Shown here piece by piece: positions 1-12,011 of a DNA stretch of 64,000 nt. Origin of the DNA: Hypholoma sublateritium FD-334 SS-4 (Eukaryota; Basidiomycota; Agaricomycetes; Agaricales; Strophariaceae); assembly GCA_000827495.1 (NCBI GenBank), contig KN817524.1:498262-562261 (forward strand), in the 5' to 3' direction. The notes under the pieces were generated by a model that ran no database searches, had not been told where the DNA came from, and was given only the letters and a program-made list of their open reading frames with translations. A program made the translations under genes and the position numbers. The number at the start of each line of letters is the position of its first letter. Within the stretch, counting starts at the first letter, position 1.

Positions 1-3000
1 GCCTGTTGATGATTGCTCAGTGGTTGCCAGTGCTTCAACATATATGACCTACTTCGACTGTAATCTTTCGTCGGTTGATGGCATTCAATGAGAGACCGCC
101 ATGTTCGCAGATGACATGGTTGTAATATTCAGCGGAATCAGGCGCCGGATCAGGCTCTGAGGGCTTGTGCATCCGAGGTTTATTCAATTTGAAATCTTGC
201 ATGACAAAGGTCAGAAAATAAGACCCTATCAAGTCGGGGGGATGGACGGCAGCACCTTTCAACCACTTTTTTGAGATCCAGTAACCCATTTCGCCGTCAG
301 AACAGATGTATATTTCCTCCAGCTTCTTAACACTCCTGGGATGGTCCATTTCATACAGCTTTTCTGAGAAATCCATTTTCAATATCCAAGAGCCTGACGA
401 ATGACTCATACTAAGCTGACCGTTGAACATATCGGATATACATTCCGCACATGCATCAGAGGGTTTCAGTAGAGGTTCGAATATGCAGTCCGTTTCTTTC
501 AAAATCGCATCGACGCTGTGCTAAAAACAAAACAATGGGGCATAGATAAATGCCATCGCATGCAATTCAGAACACTCACCAGAGCAATCCTTTTCAGATC
601 TTTTGACTTCGTGGGATTCAGGGCTCCATGGTCACAAGTAATGTCAGATGTCGAAATCTGTAGAGGGAAAAAGTTATCTTCCGCCTTTGATTCAGAAACT
701 CCATCGGCATTTCGTCGGCGAATCGCGGCCTGTATAGTATATTCAGATAGCCAACCTTCCAATGCCTGTCTGCTGACAATTATCGACTCCTTGATAACGA
801 TGAGCGGAGTGTTTGATATGGCATAGAATTAGGCTGACTTACCGTATGATTTGTAGCACCCCAAGTCATGTAAATATTCTGGACCTTGCGTCGTAGTTCT
901 TGGAACTGCCTTGCAGCCCTTTCAGCTCTGAGACAATAGTCAGGATCATTATGAAATCTGGATCCACTATGCGGCTCACTTCGTTTTGTACACCGTACAT
1001 GCCTCGTCATGTTCATTGTTATATTCCCGGATGACATTCATAACCCTGGCTGGAGGTTTTGGTGAAGCATGAATGGATGCAGTATTTCCCTCCAGTGATC
1101 TCGAACGCTGTTGACACTTTTTCCTGGCGTATATCAGCATATATGCGTCTCTCGACGTGATGGTGCTAATAATTTATGAGCAACATTCAGTGTTGAATAT
1201 AGCTTGCGATCGCCATACCTCGAAGATCCCGTAGATTGTGGCAAAGTCAATTTCTGTATTCTGAGGAGAAACAACCTTGGATGAATGTCTGTAAACTTAC
1301 GTGATAATGGAGACTTACTCGATAACTTCATCGTCGCTATCTTCAATTCTCCTTCTTTTGCGGGCATTCGAACGATCTTTGCGCAATCGTGAAGGGTTCG
1401 GGCTTAATTTGATGTTGTCAGTATTAATTCTAGCGACAAGTACGTTGCCAAACTTCTCGTGAACTTCATCCTCAATTTCGACATTGATGTCTGTCGTTTT
1501 TCTCGAGGGATTCTTGTCGCCTAAAGTGCCGATTTTGGTCACCACGTCGTCGTTAAACTGAAACCAAGATCCAGTTCTGTTGGAATGGCATAAGTGACAT
1601 TCATAGGTAGATAAATTTGACGGTCCCTGACTCGACATCGTTTACTTGTGCTTCATAATGCCCGTGATATGCACTTGCTCCTTTGTGAAGTAGGATACCT
1701 CTGAGCTCATATACATCGTCGTCTGCAAATTGATCCTGAGGTTTTTCCCTATCGTTTTTGGAGTTCATGAATTTACTCATTTTAAGGATGGTGGGAAATG
1801 AGATTGAATGTTTGGATTTCTTGCGTTCCATGGTGTTGACGTCGTATACAAATCGCAGCAAAGAGAAATGTAACACCGGGGGAAGGCGTCGTAGCTCCGT
1901 ATACCTAGTAGCATCTTGTAAAGAGTCACAGCGAGAGCAGAAGTATCTGTAGAGCAAAGATTAATATATTAGTCAGGCAGGACCCTGTAATCGTTACCTG
2001 TTATCACCAGACAATTGTTCCGGCAATAAGGACGCTCTAAAACGGTCTTCTAAATCGGAGTTTTTCTACCCATGGAACATGAGATAATAAAGAGAGTAGA
2101 CATGCAAATCACGTACGTTGAAACTGATTTCTAGCTCGAGGAAGTCGCACGGCCTCTCAGATCGGTTTTTGCATGCATGGCAGATGGTCCCATAAGCTTG
2201 ACTGCCCTGAAACTGGGGAGTTTTCAGAAACTACTCGCTGAAGGATTGTTGAAACAGTACTCACTTGATCCATAATCAAAGTCTTTATGGCAGGTGAGGC
2301 CTGTTTTTTGAACTCGGCATCGAGATGAGAGATAAAAAGCTTTGAAAACCTACAAGGCGGGTCGTTATTCAAAATATACAACGAAAATAAGTTGTCTCAC
2401 TCTTGTGCGTCTTGCTGCTCTGACGTCCTAAGTTGCAGACTTTCCACGAGTTTCTTGGGATTAAAAACACTCTTGTTTCCTTCCTGAAGAGCAGCGAAAG
2501 TCACTTGAAGTTGAAAGATAGGAGAATCCTGGAAAGGGGAGTATTAAGAGATGGCAAATCCAGGTGTTTGGAACCAACCTTGTATTTTTCGTCGGTAACA
2601 TTCTCCGGTGGTTCGCAGCTGTATACACCAGCTCTAAACGCCAGGTCTCTGTACCACACCTAAATCATAAGCTGCGAACGCAAAACATTGACTAAGTCAA
2701 AAGCATACTTGGAGAGACGCATTAGCATAGCACGTGGCGCCTAAGTTCTATAGTATGCAATGCCTTCAGAAAGTCGCCTTTTACTTTGTTTTGAATGTAC
2801 CTTCAATCCAACAGGCAGATTGATGTCACGAGAATCTTGAGAGGGATCCGAGCCTAATTTCACTGCTTTGAAGAAAGCATCATGAGCCGAACCGTCTAGC
2901 GCATATAATAAGTCGGAGAACGTTGTTTGAAATAATCGAGACCGAAATGACCTTCGTTCTCCCATGCTTGTTGACCCAAATAATTGAGGCAATTCGGATC

Positions 3001-3342
3001 TGTTTTACAGGCTTTTTTTGAGCAATAAGGGCCTTCTTCATCTGAGATGACTATGACGTCGTCGTCTAGTTCTCCAGTAGCAGTAGGCGAATTGCGTTTC
3101 TCGTTTTCGTTGAGTTTCTGCGGGGCATATTTGTTCACACAAGAAGCATGCTTTTTCGAAGAAAGATTGCAGGCAGCCAAGCGATGTTCCAATGTTATAT
3201 TTTTTGCATCGGTCACAGCACTTCCAACCCAGCCCCACGGGGAGGAAGAGGAGGAACTTTGGATATTGCTACGATTGAGCTGCTCGCCCGGTGAAAGACC
3301 CTTTGAGGGAAGCGACGCGTTTGCTCTGCGTTTGGGCGCCAT
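1..3342 (-). CDS. USP48-like ubiquitin carboxyl-terminal hydrolase, C-terminus cut by window edge
   Basis: Cysteine protease that removes ubiquitin from proteins (C19/USP family). The start Met at 3342 opens a low-complexity N-terminus ending in a CxKNPNCL-like box (CKTDPNCLNYLGQQAW) typical of USP48. The catalytic Cys box NLGATCYANASLQ lies on a 39-nt exon at 2709-2747, framed by canonical splice sites. A CDSLQDAT/LPPVLHFSLLRFVYD stretch and the catalytic His box (GASAYHGHYEAQV) lie at about 1640-1950. A DUSP-like segment (WISKKWLKG, then a CEHGGL motif) follows at about 35-502. At least eight introns are needed. The remainder lies beyond base 1. Its 5' end faces GAA1 across about 300 bp. 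The family is clear; the exact orthologue within it is inferred. Confidence 0.88.
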
Positions 3343-3639
3343 GCAGTAGCCTGGAAGTTGATTCAGAGAGACCAGGGTCCAGAGCTAAGAAATTTGAGGT
3401 TGGTTAAGAGGGTAAAAGACTAAGTAAACGCGTGATTGTGCCGGCACTTTTGGTGTGGGCATGGTTCAACATGCCACAGCGCCGGTGATCATCATCAATT
3501 CAAGCAGCCTTTTGATCACCGACCACTCCGTTGTCCCATCCTCCTCTGGCCCACACACCGAGATTCAATAAGTACACCCGCACGCGTGAAACCTCTGTTA
3601 CTTGCTATATTCCAAGTCCTTGCCACTTCAATCCAGGAA

Positions 3640-6069
3640 ATGGACAAACCTGAGCCTCCGTTATCACGGTGGAAAGCAGTGATGCTGAAGTATAAACAAA
3701 AGCTCAGATCTTCGGGCGATGCCAATGAGAAACGAATATTTCGAAGACGAAAAGTCATTGGTACTATAACAAGCAGACTGACTTTCATCAAGTATGCTCC
3801 AATCTCCTTCCTAGAAATTGTGACACATCAACTTGACTGTTTCCGAAGAATAGCTTTGTTCCTCATAGGCTACTCCTGGATGCTCCTGATACCTTCTCCT
3901 TTTATCGGTAGAGGTGTATACATTGATGAGAATGCTCTTCAACCAGGCCAGGTACGCCCCTATAACTGCCTGATTCAATATTTATGTTTGATCTCGTATA
4001 CCCCATGTAGGTAAACATTGACTGGAACTGGGGAGACGTTCATACAGCGGATCAATATCTTGCACAGGTGGAGAATCTGTGCTTTGAGAATATTACTGCT
4101 GAGCAGTGAGCCTTTGAACATTATGCGGTCGGCAACATTGAACTAATATATCTGACAGGCGAGCGGAATGGATGAGCGAAGAATTTAGTAAGCTCGGAAT
4201 TTCTTCATCCACTCAGCGGTATTCTTTTACTACAAGCACGAAGGTATTTCTGTACTACTCCGATGTATAGAATTGTATCTCAAGTATAGGATCCAGAAAT
4301 TAAACGGTACCAATGCTTATGCGGTACTTTCTGCACCACGCCATTCTGGGACTGAAGCAATGGTTATTGGTGCATCGTGGATTAGTAGAATAGGCGAAGA
4401 GGACGGGACTGTCAACATTCGAGGCGTATCCACTGTCTTGGCCTTGGCTAACTTTCTCAAGCGTCAGTCCATAATGGCTCCATGATTGTTCATTGCGTTG
4501 CTGATATCCCTTTTGCTAAATAGGATATTCTTATTGGGGGAAAGACATCGTATTCGTTATAAGCGATGGATATCTTGACGGAATGCAAGCATGGCTGGCC
4601 GCATATCATGATGTAATACAAGTTGGTGAGAACTACGAGAATATAATTTGTTGCGGGGGCTCACATCGTTCTAGGCATGCATACAGAACCATTGGAATTA
4701 ACATCAGGAGTGATATGGACGGCGCTGAATATCGATTATCCTGGTCACTCTTTCTCCCACTTGGGAATGTTCTTCGGTTAGTACATTGGTTCTATGAAGG
4801 ACAACACACTCCGATGTCTTTCAATTAGAGGGTCTCAATGGTCGCCTTCCAAATCAAGACTTGATGAACTCATTTGCTCGCGTTGCACTCTATACGGTTG
4901 GCATCCCAGTGGTATTGTATGATCACGTTGAATCCAACGAAACCCCTTCATGGCTTTACAATACACTACGTAAAATTCCCGGCTTCACGTCATATTTGCT
5001 CCAAGCTCGTAACGTTGCCAGACACCTACAGTACCAAGTCACTGGACAAGGTAGTGGCATACATGGTATATTCCATCGGTTAGTGCCCACATTTTCTCAC
5101 ACAACATCATCTCACAATCCATCAAGGTTCAGGATAGATGCAATAACTCTTTTTGCTGTTCCGGCCACTGGTCCACATGGATTTCATTCACTAGGAAGGT
5201 AGGATTACAGTTTCATTTCTGTGAGAAGTGATTTCTTGATCGGCGTTCGCAGGACTATTGAAGGAACCCTTCGCACCATGAACAATTTGCTGGAGCGTCT
5301 TCATGCATCATTTTTTTTCTACATTATGACAGGTCCAGAACAATTTTTGAAGATTGGTCTTTACATACCGAGTGCCATCTTCATCAGCATTGCGATGATG
5401 TTCCATGGTCTCAGCACATGGGTTGATGCCGCTTGGGTCGAAGAGAGCATCTCTTCTAAACAGCCCACACCTTCCAGGTGGAGAAAGAGAAGAAGGCCTG
5501 TCATTCCAGCATTATGCATCATGATTGCTATTCATCTTATGGGTGCTTTGTTATTCAAAGTGATATCAAGCCCTACCTTCGCGGGCAACCAGGTATGAGC
5601 ACCATTTTTATTTTTTCGTGATAGTTAACACATTTTTTCCCCGAAGGCCTTCTCACCAATAATCTTTTTATTGTTTTCTTCCCTCCCTCTCTTCGCAATA
5701 AGAGTTTCGAAACCTCCAAGCGACAATGTTGCTTCGATATCAGTAATTTTGAAGGCACTCAATATCTGTTTGGCTTCCACTGTCATATCTATCATCACAT
5801 TGCTCAATTTCTCTCTTGCGGCAACCTTGTCAGTTCTCCTGGGTTTTCCTCTGGTAGCATCCTCGTTCGTGCCATCAATACATTTACGGCTACTCAAATA
5901 CGCTGCATACTCCTTCTTAGGCCTGGGGTGGCTCCTGGTGTCTCAGAAGCAAATGATGGATGCTTTGTGGAACTGGCAAGTACTTTCAGTATGGTTTGCG
6001 CCGTTTGTCTGTATTGTATATGTTCCTCTGGTTATACAGGCCGGCATTATTTGCCTGATACCCTCATAA
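3640..6069 (+). CDS. GAA1: GPI transamidase component GAA1
   Basis: Membrane subunit of the ER GPI-transamidase, which attaches preformed GPI anchors to proteins. The start ATG at 3640 gives a basic N-terminus, a first membrane segment (about 3850-3910) and the conserved lumenal block with YIDENALQPGQ. The lumenal domain continues through SAPRHSGTEAMVIGASW and VSTVLALANFLKR to a VFVISDGYLDGMQAWL-like stretch, which are M28-like GAA1 motifs. An RTIEGTLRTMNNLLERLH block follows, then several hydrophobic helices in the C-terminal third (5330-6060). Roughly nine exons are needed. A possible extra intron at about 3791-3850 (GTATGC...GAAG) keeps the frame open, so it is undecided. Divergent from the USP48-like gene. 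Confidence 0.92.
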
Positions 6070-6182
6070 TCACACTCACTATCAACAAATACATTTAGTA
6101 GAATTCCTAGGTACAATTAATTTATACAAATTATTCCTTAAGTCAGAATCGATACGATAGTTTCTGTGTATTTACCTGAAAT

Positions 6183-7875
6183 TCACCCAAGATCCATCCC
6201 AGAATCCCCGAATAAATCACCCTCGTCTTCGCCTCCATCGTCAGCGTCATTTCCCAAATTATCGTGATCAGTATCATCGACAGCTTCCATCATTATGCCT
6301 TCCTTTTTCATACGCTGACGTTCCTTCAGCTCGTCGCGCTGAGATGCCTTCATCTCCATATCTGCTGTGAGCTTCTTCAGAGCATCCTCGAAGCGTTTCT
6401 AAAAGGTCAGGTGAGATTTTGCGTACGGAGACAGCATATAATTTGCATACCCTTATGAGAGGATTTGCAGAGCTGGCAATTTCATTGCGTTTCTTGGACA
6501 CTGCAGCTTCAAGATCTCTGATTTCCTCGCTCAACAATTTTTTGGCTTGCGTGTCTTCATCGTCATCGTCTTCGCTATCGTCTTCTTCACTCTCGTCATC
6601 TTCATCATCTTCATCATCCCCATCATCTTCATCATCTTCGTTTTCCAGTGCAAGATCTAGCTCGGCTGCCAACTCTTCGTCGATGTCATTTTCGCCTTCT
6701 TCGTCGTTTTCAGCGCTTTCTTCCGATTCATCACCTTCTCCGATATCTCCTGGGGTTTGCGCATCCCCCAAGTCAGAGACTGCAGGAGTCGGGGCGTCAT
6801 GCGGTGCTTCTTGTTCCATCAGTTCTGTATCCGAGAGATCTGGATTCACATTCTCAAGGATATCTGTAAAAGTAAAGCGCGTTTATATTAGTTCAGATTG
6901 AAATGGGTATATGACTTCACGCTCACCATACTTGACCTCGCTGGCGAGTGCATCCTCGTCAAGAAGTCTTTCAACTTCTTGTTCGACACTTTCTATGGTC
7001 TAAGTCATATTGTCAATTACGCTTGAAATGATTGTCATTGTAGAACTGACTCGTCTGTTGACGCGTTTGCGGAACCGTCGTTTTCTTACGTGTCGTAGAG
7101 GCGGCGTCAGACCATGAGGCCAGATGAATTCATCGATATTGAAACCTTTCTCCTTGCTGATCTGATCTTCGCTTGGAACCTTTTTATCCACGACGAGCAT
7201 CTGGAACGAGGGTTCAATAAGCGAGTCTCCCAAGAAGGTAACAGTGCAACCTGACATATATCTGCAACTTTGAACATTTGCTTATTGTCCAGTGTCTTCT
7301 GCGACTCGATTACACACGGTAGATCAACGAGCTTTGCGGTATACGTGCTGCTACCTACGTGGAATATCGCGCGGCGAGAATCTGAAACACCTTTGGTCAA
7401 ATGCCACGACGCGCGCATATAGGAGCATACCTTTGAATTTGAACCACACATCACTACCTACTTCGCGCGATGCCACAGCTTTCCTCAACTTGTCGCAGTC
7501 TTCACCTGCAGGCATCCGAAGAATGAATTGTTCTTCAAATGCGAGGTCATCATCGTCTGAGTCCAATTCGCGGTCATACTGGCCAAGGAACGACATGCCG
7601 GGCGCCTGCGACGCTGCTTTGTCGCTTAGTTTGAGCTTGAGCTTTGGCTGTGGCTTAGATCGCAACGTAGACGAGCGCGTTGTGCGTTCGATGTTCTCCG
7701 CAGTTGACACATTGCTTGAGCTTCGCAGACGCGACGTTCCCATGTTACGTTCGGCCACATTTTTGGGGCGAGAGTTTGTGTAGAACGGCTGCGAGTCGGC
7801 GGATCCATGTCGATTCGATGTGGATGGACCTGCCTCATTTTCGTAGTCGTCTACAACAATGAGATCATCGTCCAT
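6183..7875 (-). CDS. TAF7: Transcription initiation factor TFIID subunit 7 (TAF7/TAFII55)
   Basis: TFIID subunit acting in RNA polymerase II pre-initiation complexes. The start is set at MDDDLIVVDD (7875); an in-frame Met 15 codons upstream (7920) is possible. The TAFII55 domain is unmistakable: FEEQFILRMP, then LVDLPCVIESQKT followed by the MFKVADICQ box, and after an intron the WPHGLTPPLRHVRKRRFRKR motif. The C-terminal half is a long Asp/Glu tract (about 6540-6760), then a coiled-coil-like basic/acidic segment ending at TGA 6183-6185. The acidic tract produces a long Ser-rich antisense ORF that is only a shadow. At least five introns. Confidence 0.95.
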
Positions 7876-8041
7876 GTCGCAAGTACAACAGAGGAGAGTT
7901 GATCGTTCAGTTTTGTTCACTTCTGTAAATTGTTCAGTAACCAGTTTGATTTGTTCAAATAGGATGGTCGAAGATCGTCACTTGATCTTCACGTGACTAC
8001 GAACTGACACCGAAACAAGGTTATGATTAGACGACCGACGA

Positions 8042-8190
8042 GGCCTTGCTCATGTTCAGGTCAGCATCGGCCCTAAGACAGACGTACTCAGTCTGTAGTC
8101 GTAAACCTAGCGGTAACCGTTCTCTCGATGAGGGAACCTGAATATCGAGCCTTGCGCATGTTCAGGTCGGCATCCGCCCTGAGATATACG
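8042..8190. repeat. Pair of imperfect direct repeats
   Basis: Two copies of a roughly 43-bp sequence, 8042-8084 and 8147-8190, share the core CATGTTCAGGTC followed by GGCATC/CAGCATC and CGCCCT/GGCCCT, with about 85 percent identity by eye. They lie in the 370-bp interval between TAF7 (5' end) and SAM37 (3' end). No coding potential is seen. Their origin is unknown; they may be remnants of a short repeat family. Confidence 0.6.
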
Positions 8191-8249
8191 AGCAAGAATT
8201 ATACAGTATTCATAGTAAATAAGATAAATGGAGTTAGAAAACTTGTTAA

Positions 8250-9589
8250 TTAAATCGCTCTGCCTTCTGTTCCCGTATGACTGTTATTATTCTCGTTGTT
8301 ATCTTCAGCATCTTGCCATACGGAAGGCCTTGGGGATATAATGGAAAGGTAAGTAACCAATGATCCTAAAGCAAGGCCAAAAAAACCCCAGCGAATCTTC
8401 CTGTACTGGATTTCTTCGTCTGTAGATTGCTTTTTGGAAGCATGTCCTTTCGGCCAGGATGGAATGACATCCCACAAGGAAAGAGATGGGGGTGGGATAC
8501 ATGATAGTGATTTTCCTTCGCCAAGTGCTGCGTTGAAGACTGATTGCGCATGCGATGACAGGGTGGGATATATCTCAACGAGAAGATTTTTTAACAGCAC
8601 ATCAGGGTAAGGAGGATTGGTTAGAAGTAAGATATGCGCCGCTACAAGAACGTCCACGGAAGAAAGCCTGTTTGGTATTGGTTCATGACTGTTCCCCAAG
8701 CAATGGACACCAAGCACTTACTGGTTACGGAAAATGAAGCTTTTGCCGTCCAGCAACTTCTGGTATATGTCGAGTTCTGTTTGCACCTTTTGTAGGACCT
8801 GAGAAATTTTATAAAAAGAACACACGAATCAAATCATATTAAACCAACCTTTCCTCGCTCAAAAGCTTGCGAAATAGCAGGATTCTTGTGAAGTTCTTTT
8901 TTCGTTTCTAAGGGTTTAACATCTCTGGGGAAAGGCGATTCCGCAGTCTCCTCCACGAAATTTTTCCATAAACCAGCGGCCAGCAATCGTTCCCGATAAC
9001 TATCCCGTATTCTCTGAGGCACGTAATATTTCTGGGGAACTGGAAACATGGATGCCAATGCAGTCCCTGTCAGCTTCCGCCAGTTTTCTTGGTTTGAATA
9101 GAGATAATGATACTGTAATTGTGTCGCTCAGCTTATGAAATGTTAAATTCATTCGGAGCGCTTACTACAAGGTCTCCCAGATGGGACTCAGCATGCGCAT
9201 GCCAAGCAACTTTCTGGGCCTTCTCCTTATGGGATAGGGAAGCATCGAGATCCGCTCGAGGATAAGTTTTGAAGTCTGCAGTCTGAAGTCCCGAAATGTA
9301 TTTTACAATGGAAGGATACAACGCGACGGCGTATTGCTCATGGACTAAACACGGTAGCTGTCCTGGCCACGGTTGATGAGAATACATCAATGCTGAAAGA
9401 ACAGATGAACACACCAGTCGGAGAACCATCAGGACTTGAACATTCTATAACGCTGAACTGCCTCGGTATAGCAAGTTGCAAATAAAGCACAGCTGCGAGA
9501 CAAAGAGGATCGAACGACGGAAGCTCCCACTGGCTCGGCCAGATGTAAAGAATAATGCTGGGGTGTTTGGTTTGACTAGAGCTGCTCAT
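8250..9589 (-). CDS. SAM37: Mitochondrial outer-membrane SAM37/metaxin-like protein
   Basis: Subunit of the sorting and assembly machinery that inserts beta-barrel proteins into the mitochondrial outer membrane. The start at 9589 gives the Tom37/metaxin N-terminal thioredoxin-like block (SIILYIWPSQWELPSFDPLC). Splicing at about 9411 to the acceptor just before GQLPCLVHEQ restores the frame. The GST-C-like part carries KAQKVAWHAHAESHLGDLV, and a later exon carries FPVPQKYYVPQRIRDSYRERL. A single hydrophobic segment near the C-terminus (about 8330-8390, FFGLALGSLVTYLSI) fits a tail anchor. Four or five exons. Confidence 0.87.
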
Positions 9590-9949
9590 AGTTTTGATAG
9601 GAAAGACGAATTCTGCTCAAAGGGCAAGACTGCCAGAGTCGGAGTCGGAATGTACGCGCTGTTTGACTCTGTTGACCTTGCTATGTATCGACATATATAT
9701 CATGGTTGGTTATGTATTCATTTTGAGAGACAAGGTATGTACGTACACGACAGCTATTCTACAAGTACAAAACAGCAACAGGATGAAAGCAAATTTAAAA
9801 GGCAGAAAAAAGCATGAGCTAAGTAAGTCAACTGTCAGCCTAACATAACAAAACATAATACTGATTATATGAAAGCAGATATGAAAACAAATACGAACAT
9901 ACGATGAATTGGGAGGTCATCCGAGACAAAGAAAAGTGTGATGAATGCC

Positions 9950-11532
9950 TCAGGCGAATGGTTCTTGATCTGCATCCCCAGGACTTTCAGATGTCCCTGA
10001 ATCGTCGGGAAGCCCTGCATTCATCAAGGATGACCGCAGCAGAGGAGTGAAAGATTGGTCCTGATCACTATATGACTCCAAAGTAGACGCTGCCGCAGAA
10101 AACTCGGCAGCCCAGGAGGCAGCCCATTTTTCCCCAGCAGAAGGATAACTGGGGCCAAATTCAGCCTAGATATTCATTTGTTACGATAGTACCGTATTAT
10201 AACACAAAGGAAACACATACCGTCCAGCTGGAAGATGTGGCACGAGAATTTGAAGTTGATGCACCATTTGCCGTAGATTCGTGTACTACCCAACTATCAG
10301 AACTCGAAGATAACACACGTGAAGTTGAGGCGATAGCATGGCTCGGTGCAGGCTCCGACACCACCTTGGCGGTCCGAGTTGAGGTTTTCCTACGTTTAGA
10401 AGTCTTGCGGGATCCCGTCATTGCTGTGGGTGGCGCAGTGGGTAGATGAGCCAAACCGGATGTAGGAGCTGTGATGGCAAGCATCTGAGATGGGCCTGAT
10501 GAACTTTCTGTTTTAACGCCAGAGCTCGATGCGTTAAACTGGGAGAAATTGACCGACGGAAACCTTTCTACTTTTTGCCGCTTGGACAAATGGTCCTGAC
10601 AGGCGCCCACAACAGCGGATACAACCTTACTATAATCAATTTTGCCATCTGGGCCATGGAATGACTTCAATAGTTCCTTCGAGAAAGCAGGCGCTGATAA
10701 GACACCAGGCATACGCAACAGAGATTCTGAAGGGTTTCTTATCAACACTGAATTGAGTTTCTGTTCAATATGGTCTTACCCGGCGATTTATAGCGGAAGA
10801 CAAACGTCACATATGTGATGGGTTTACTTCCTGTGGGAAGCCATTCTTCATGTGCGGCGACCTTATAAGTCGTTGGCTGTCGTATGTGCGCTTGCTCTTC
10901 TGGACCAAGCCTGTAATGCATGGCATGGAATGAGGCAGCTTCATAAAGCAATCAGATGGACGCACTGGACAGACGCGCCGCCTCTCTTTCGTTTTCCCAG
11001 TGCAGGCGAAGGCAGTTTTGGCAGAGGTCTAGCCCACTCGGCCTCCAATATCTTGACTCTTTTTATTTTCAAAGTAATGGAACCAGCATCGCCTGGAATC
11101 CCTTCAGCAGTCAATCCTTTGTGACGAAATCAGTCTATGTTGAATTGATACAGACTCCAAAGAGCTTACCATCATCACATGCTTCTCGAAACATGAAAGG
11201 CCTTTCCGTATTGTCAGAGGTTCGGACGCCACTCCTTACGGAGATCCCTGTGCCTTTGAGGAACCTACCCGGGACGCAAAGGCCATCGATGGTAATGAAA
11301 GCACAAGTGTCAATACCACCGTCGTGGTCCTGCCACCAAACGTGGAATCGCTATGAAGACGTGGGCTGTTAGGCATTTTATCTGGTTATAGCTAAAAAGT
11401 TGAACGTACTTTCCCTGGTCTCCCAGGAATCCAACACGAAATCATGTTTGCTTCCTCGTTTAGCTCGGTCAGTTCCTCCTTCAATTCTTCATCTTCGGAA
11501 ACAATCCAAGCCGAGAACCCGCGATGGAGCAT
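9950..11532 (-). CDS. DUF7918-family protein of unknown function
   Basis: Unknown function; the N-terminal domain matches the DUF7918 pattern common in basidiomycetes. It begins MLHRGFSAWIVSEDEEL with CWIPGRPGK. After an intron whose acceptor is the TCATAG just before CGATTCCACG, it continues RFHVWWQDHDGGIDTCAFIT and GLCVPGRFLKGTG, then a TERPFMF motif. Further exons carry a basic KRKRGG stretch and TYVTFVFRYKS, and then a long Ser/Thr/Ala-rich, probably disordered region (about 10200-10740). The last exon ends at TGA 9950-9952. The mixed basic/low-complexity tail would fit a nuclear protein, but this is inference. Confidence 0.75.
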
Positions 11533-12011
11533 GCTGAGAAAAGCAGTTTGAAAGGGCCAGGGCCCAGCGTGTAGAGTTTGGTGCAATTTAAGATTGTAAT
11601 CAAAAGAGGAACGGCGGCAACCTTTGTGTGAAGACTCCGATGGGAAAACAAAATAAATGTGAAGAGACAGGTATCACCAAGAGAAGTGGGAAACAGAGAA
11701 AGAAAGAAAGGATGCGATAGCTGAAATATATGCGAATGAAAATCATGAAAGGCTTGCAGCTTCGTTTTCGGAAGGTTGGAAATACCCTGCACGTGCAACA
11801 GAATGGAGCAAGGTAGAGCAGCGCGTCAGTCACTTGATCGTGTATTGCATCAGCTGGTCCTATCCCCATTTTACATCCATAACTCTTTTAATTTATGTAA
11901 ATGCAAGTCAGCCTAGTACTCTTTCGTTGCTTATTCATTCCTACCTCAAGACGCATTCCTCGTCGCATAAGCTTGTTCCATATTTTTCCCACATCTAAGC
12001 TCTTGAGCACA

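Noticed and set aside
6419..6901. 160-residue Ser-rich + strand ORF
   Set aside because: It is the antisense shadow of the Asp/Glu tract of TAF7.
11481..11869. Hydrophobic minus strand ORFs upstream of the DUF7918 gene
   Set aside because: They overlap its promoter/5' region in other frames and carry no signal of a conserved family.
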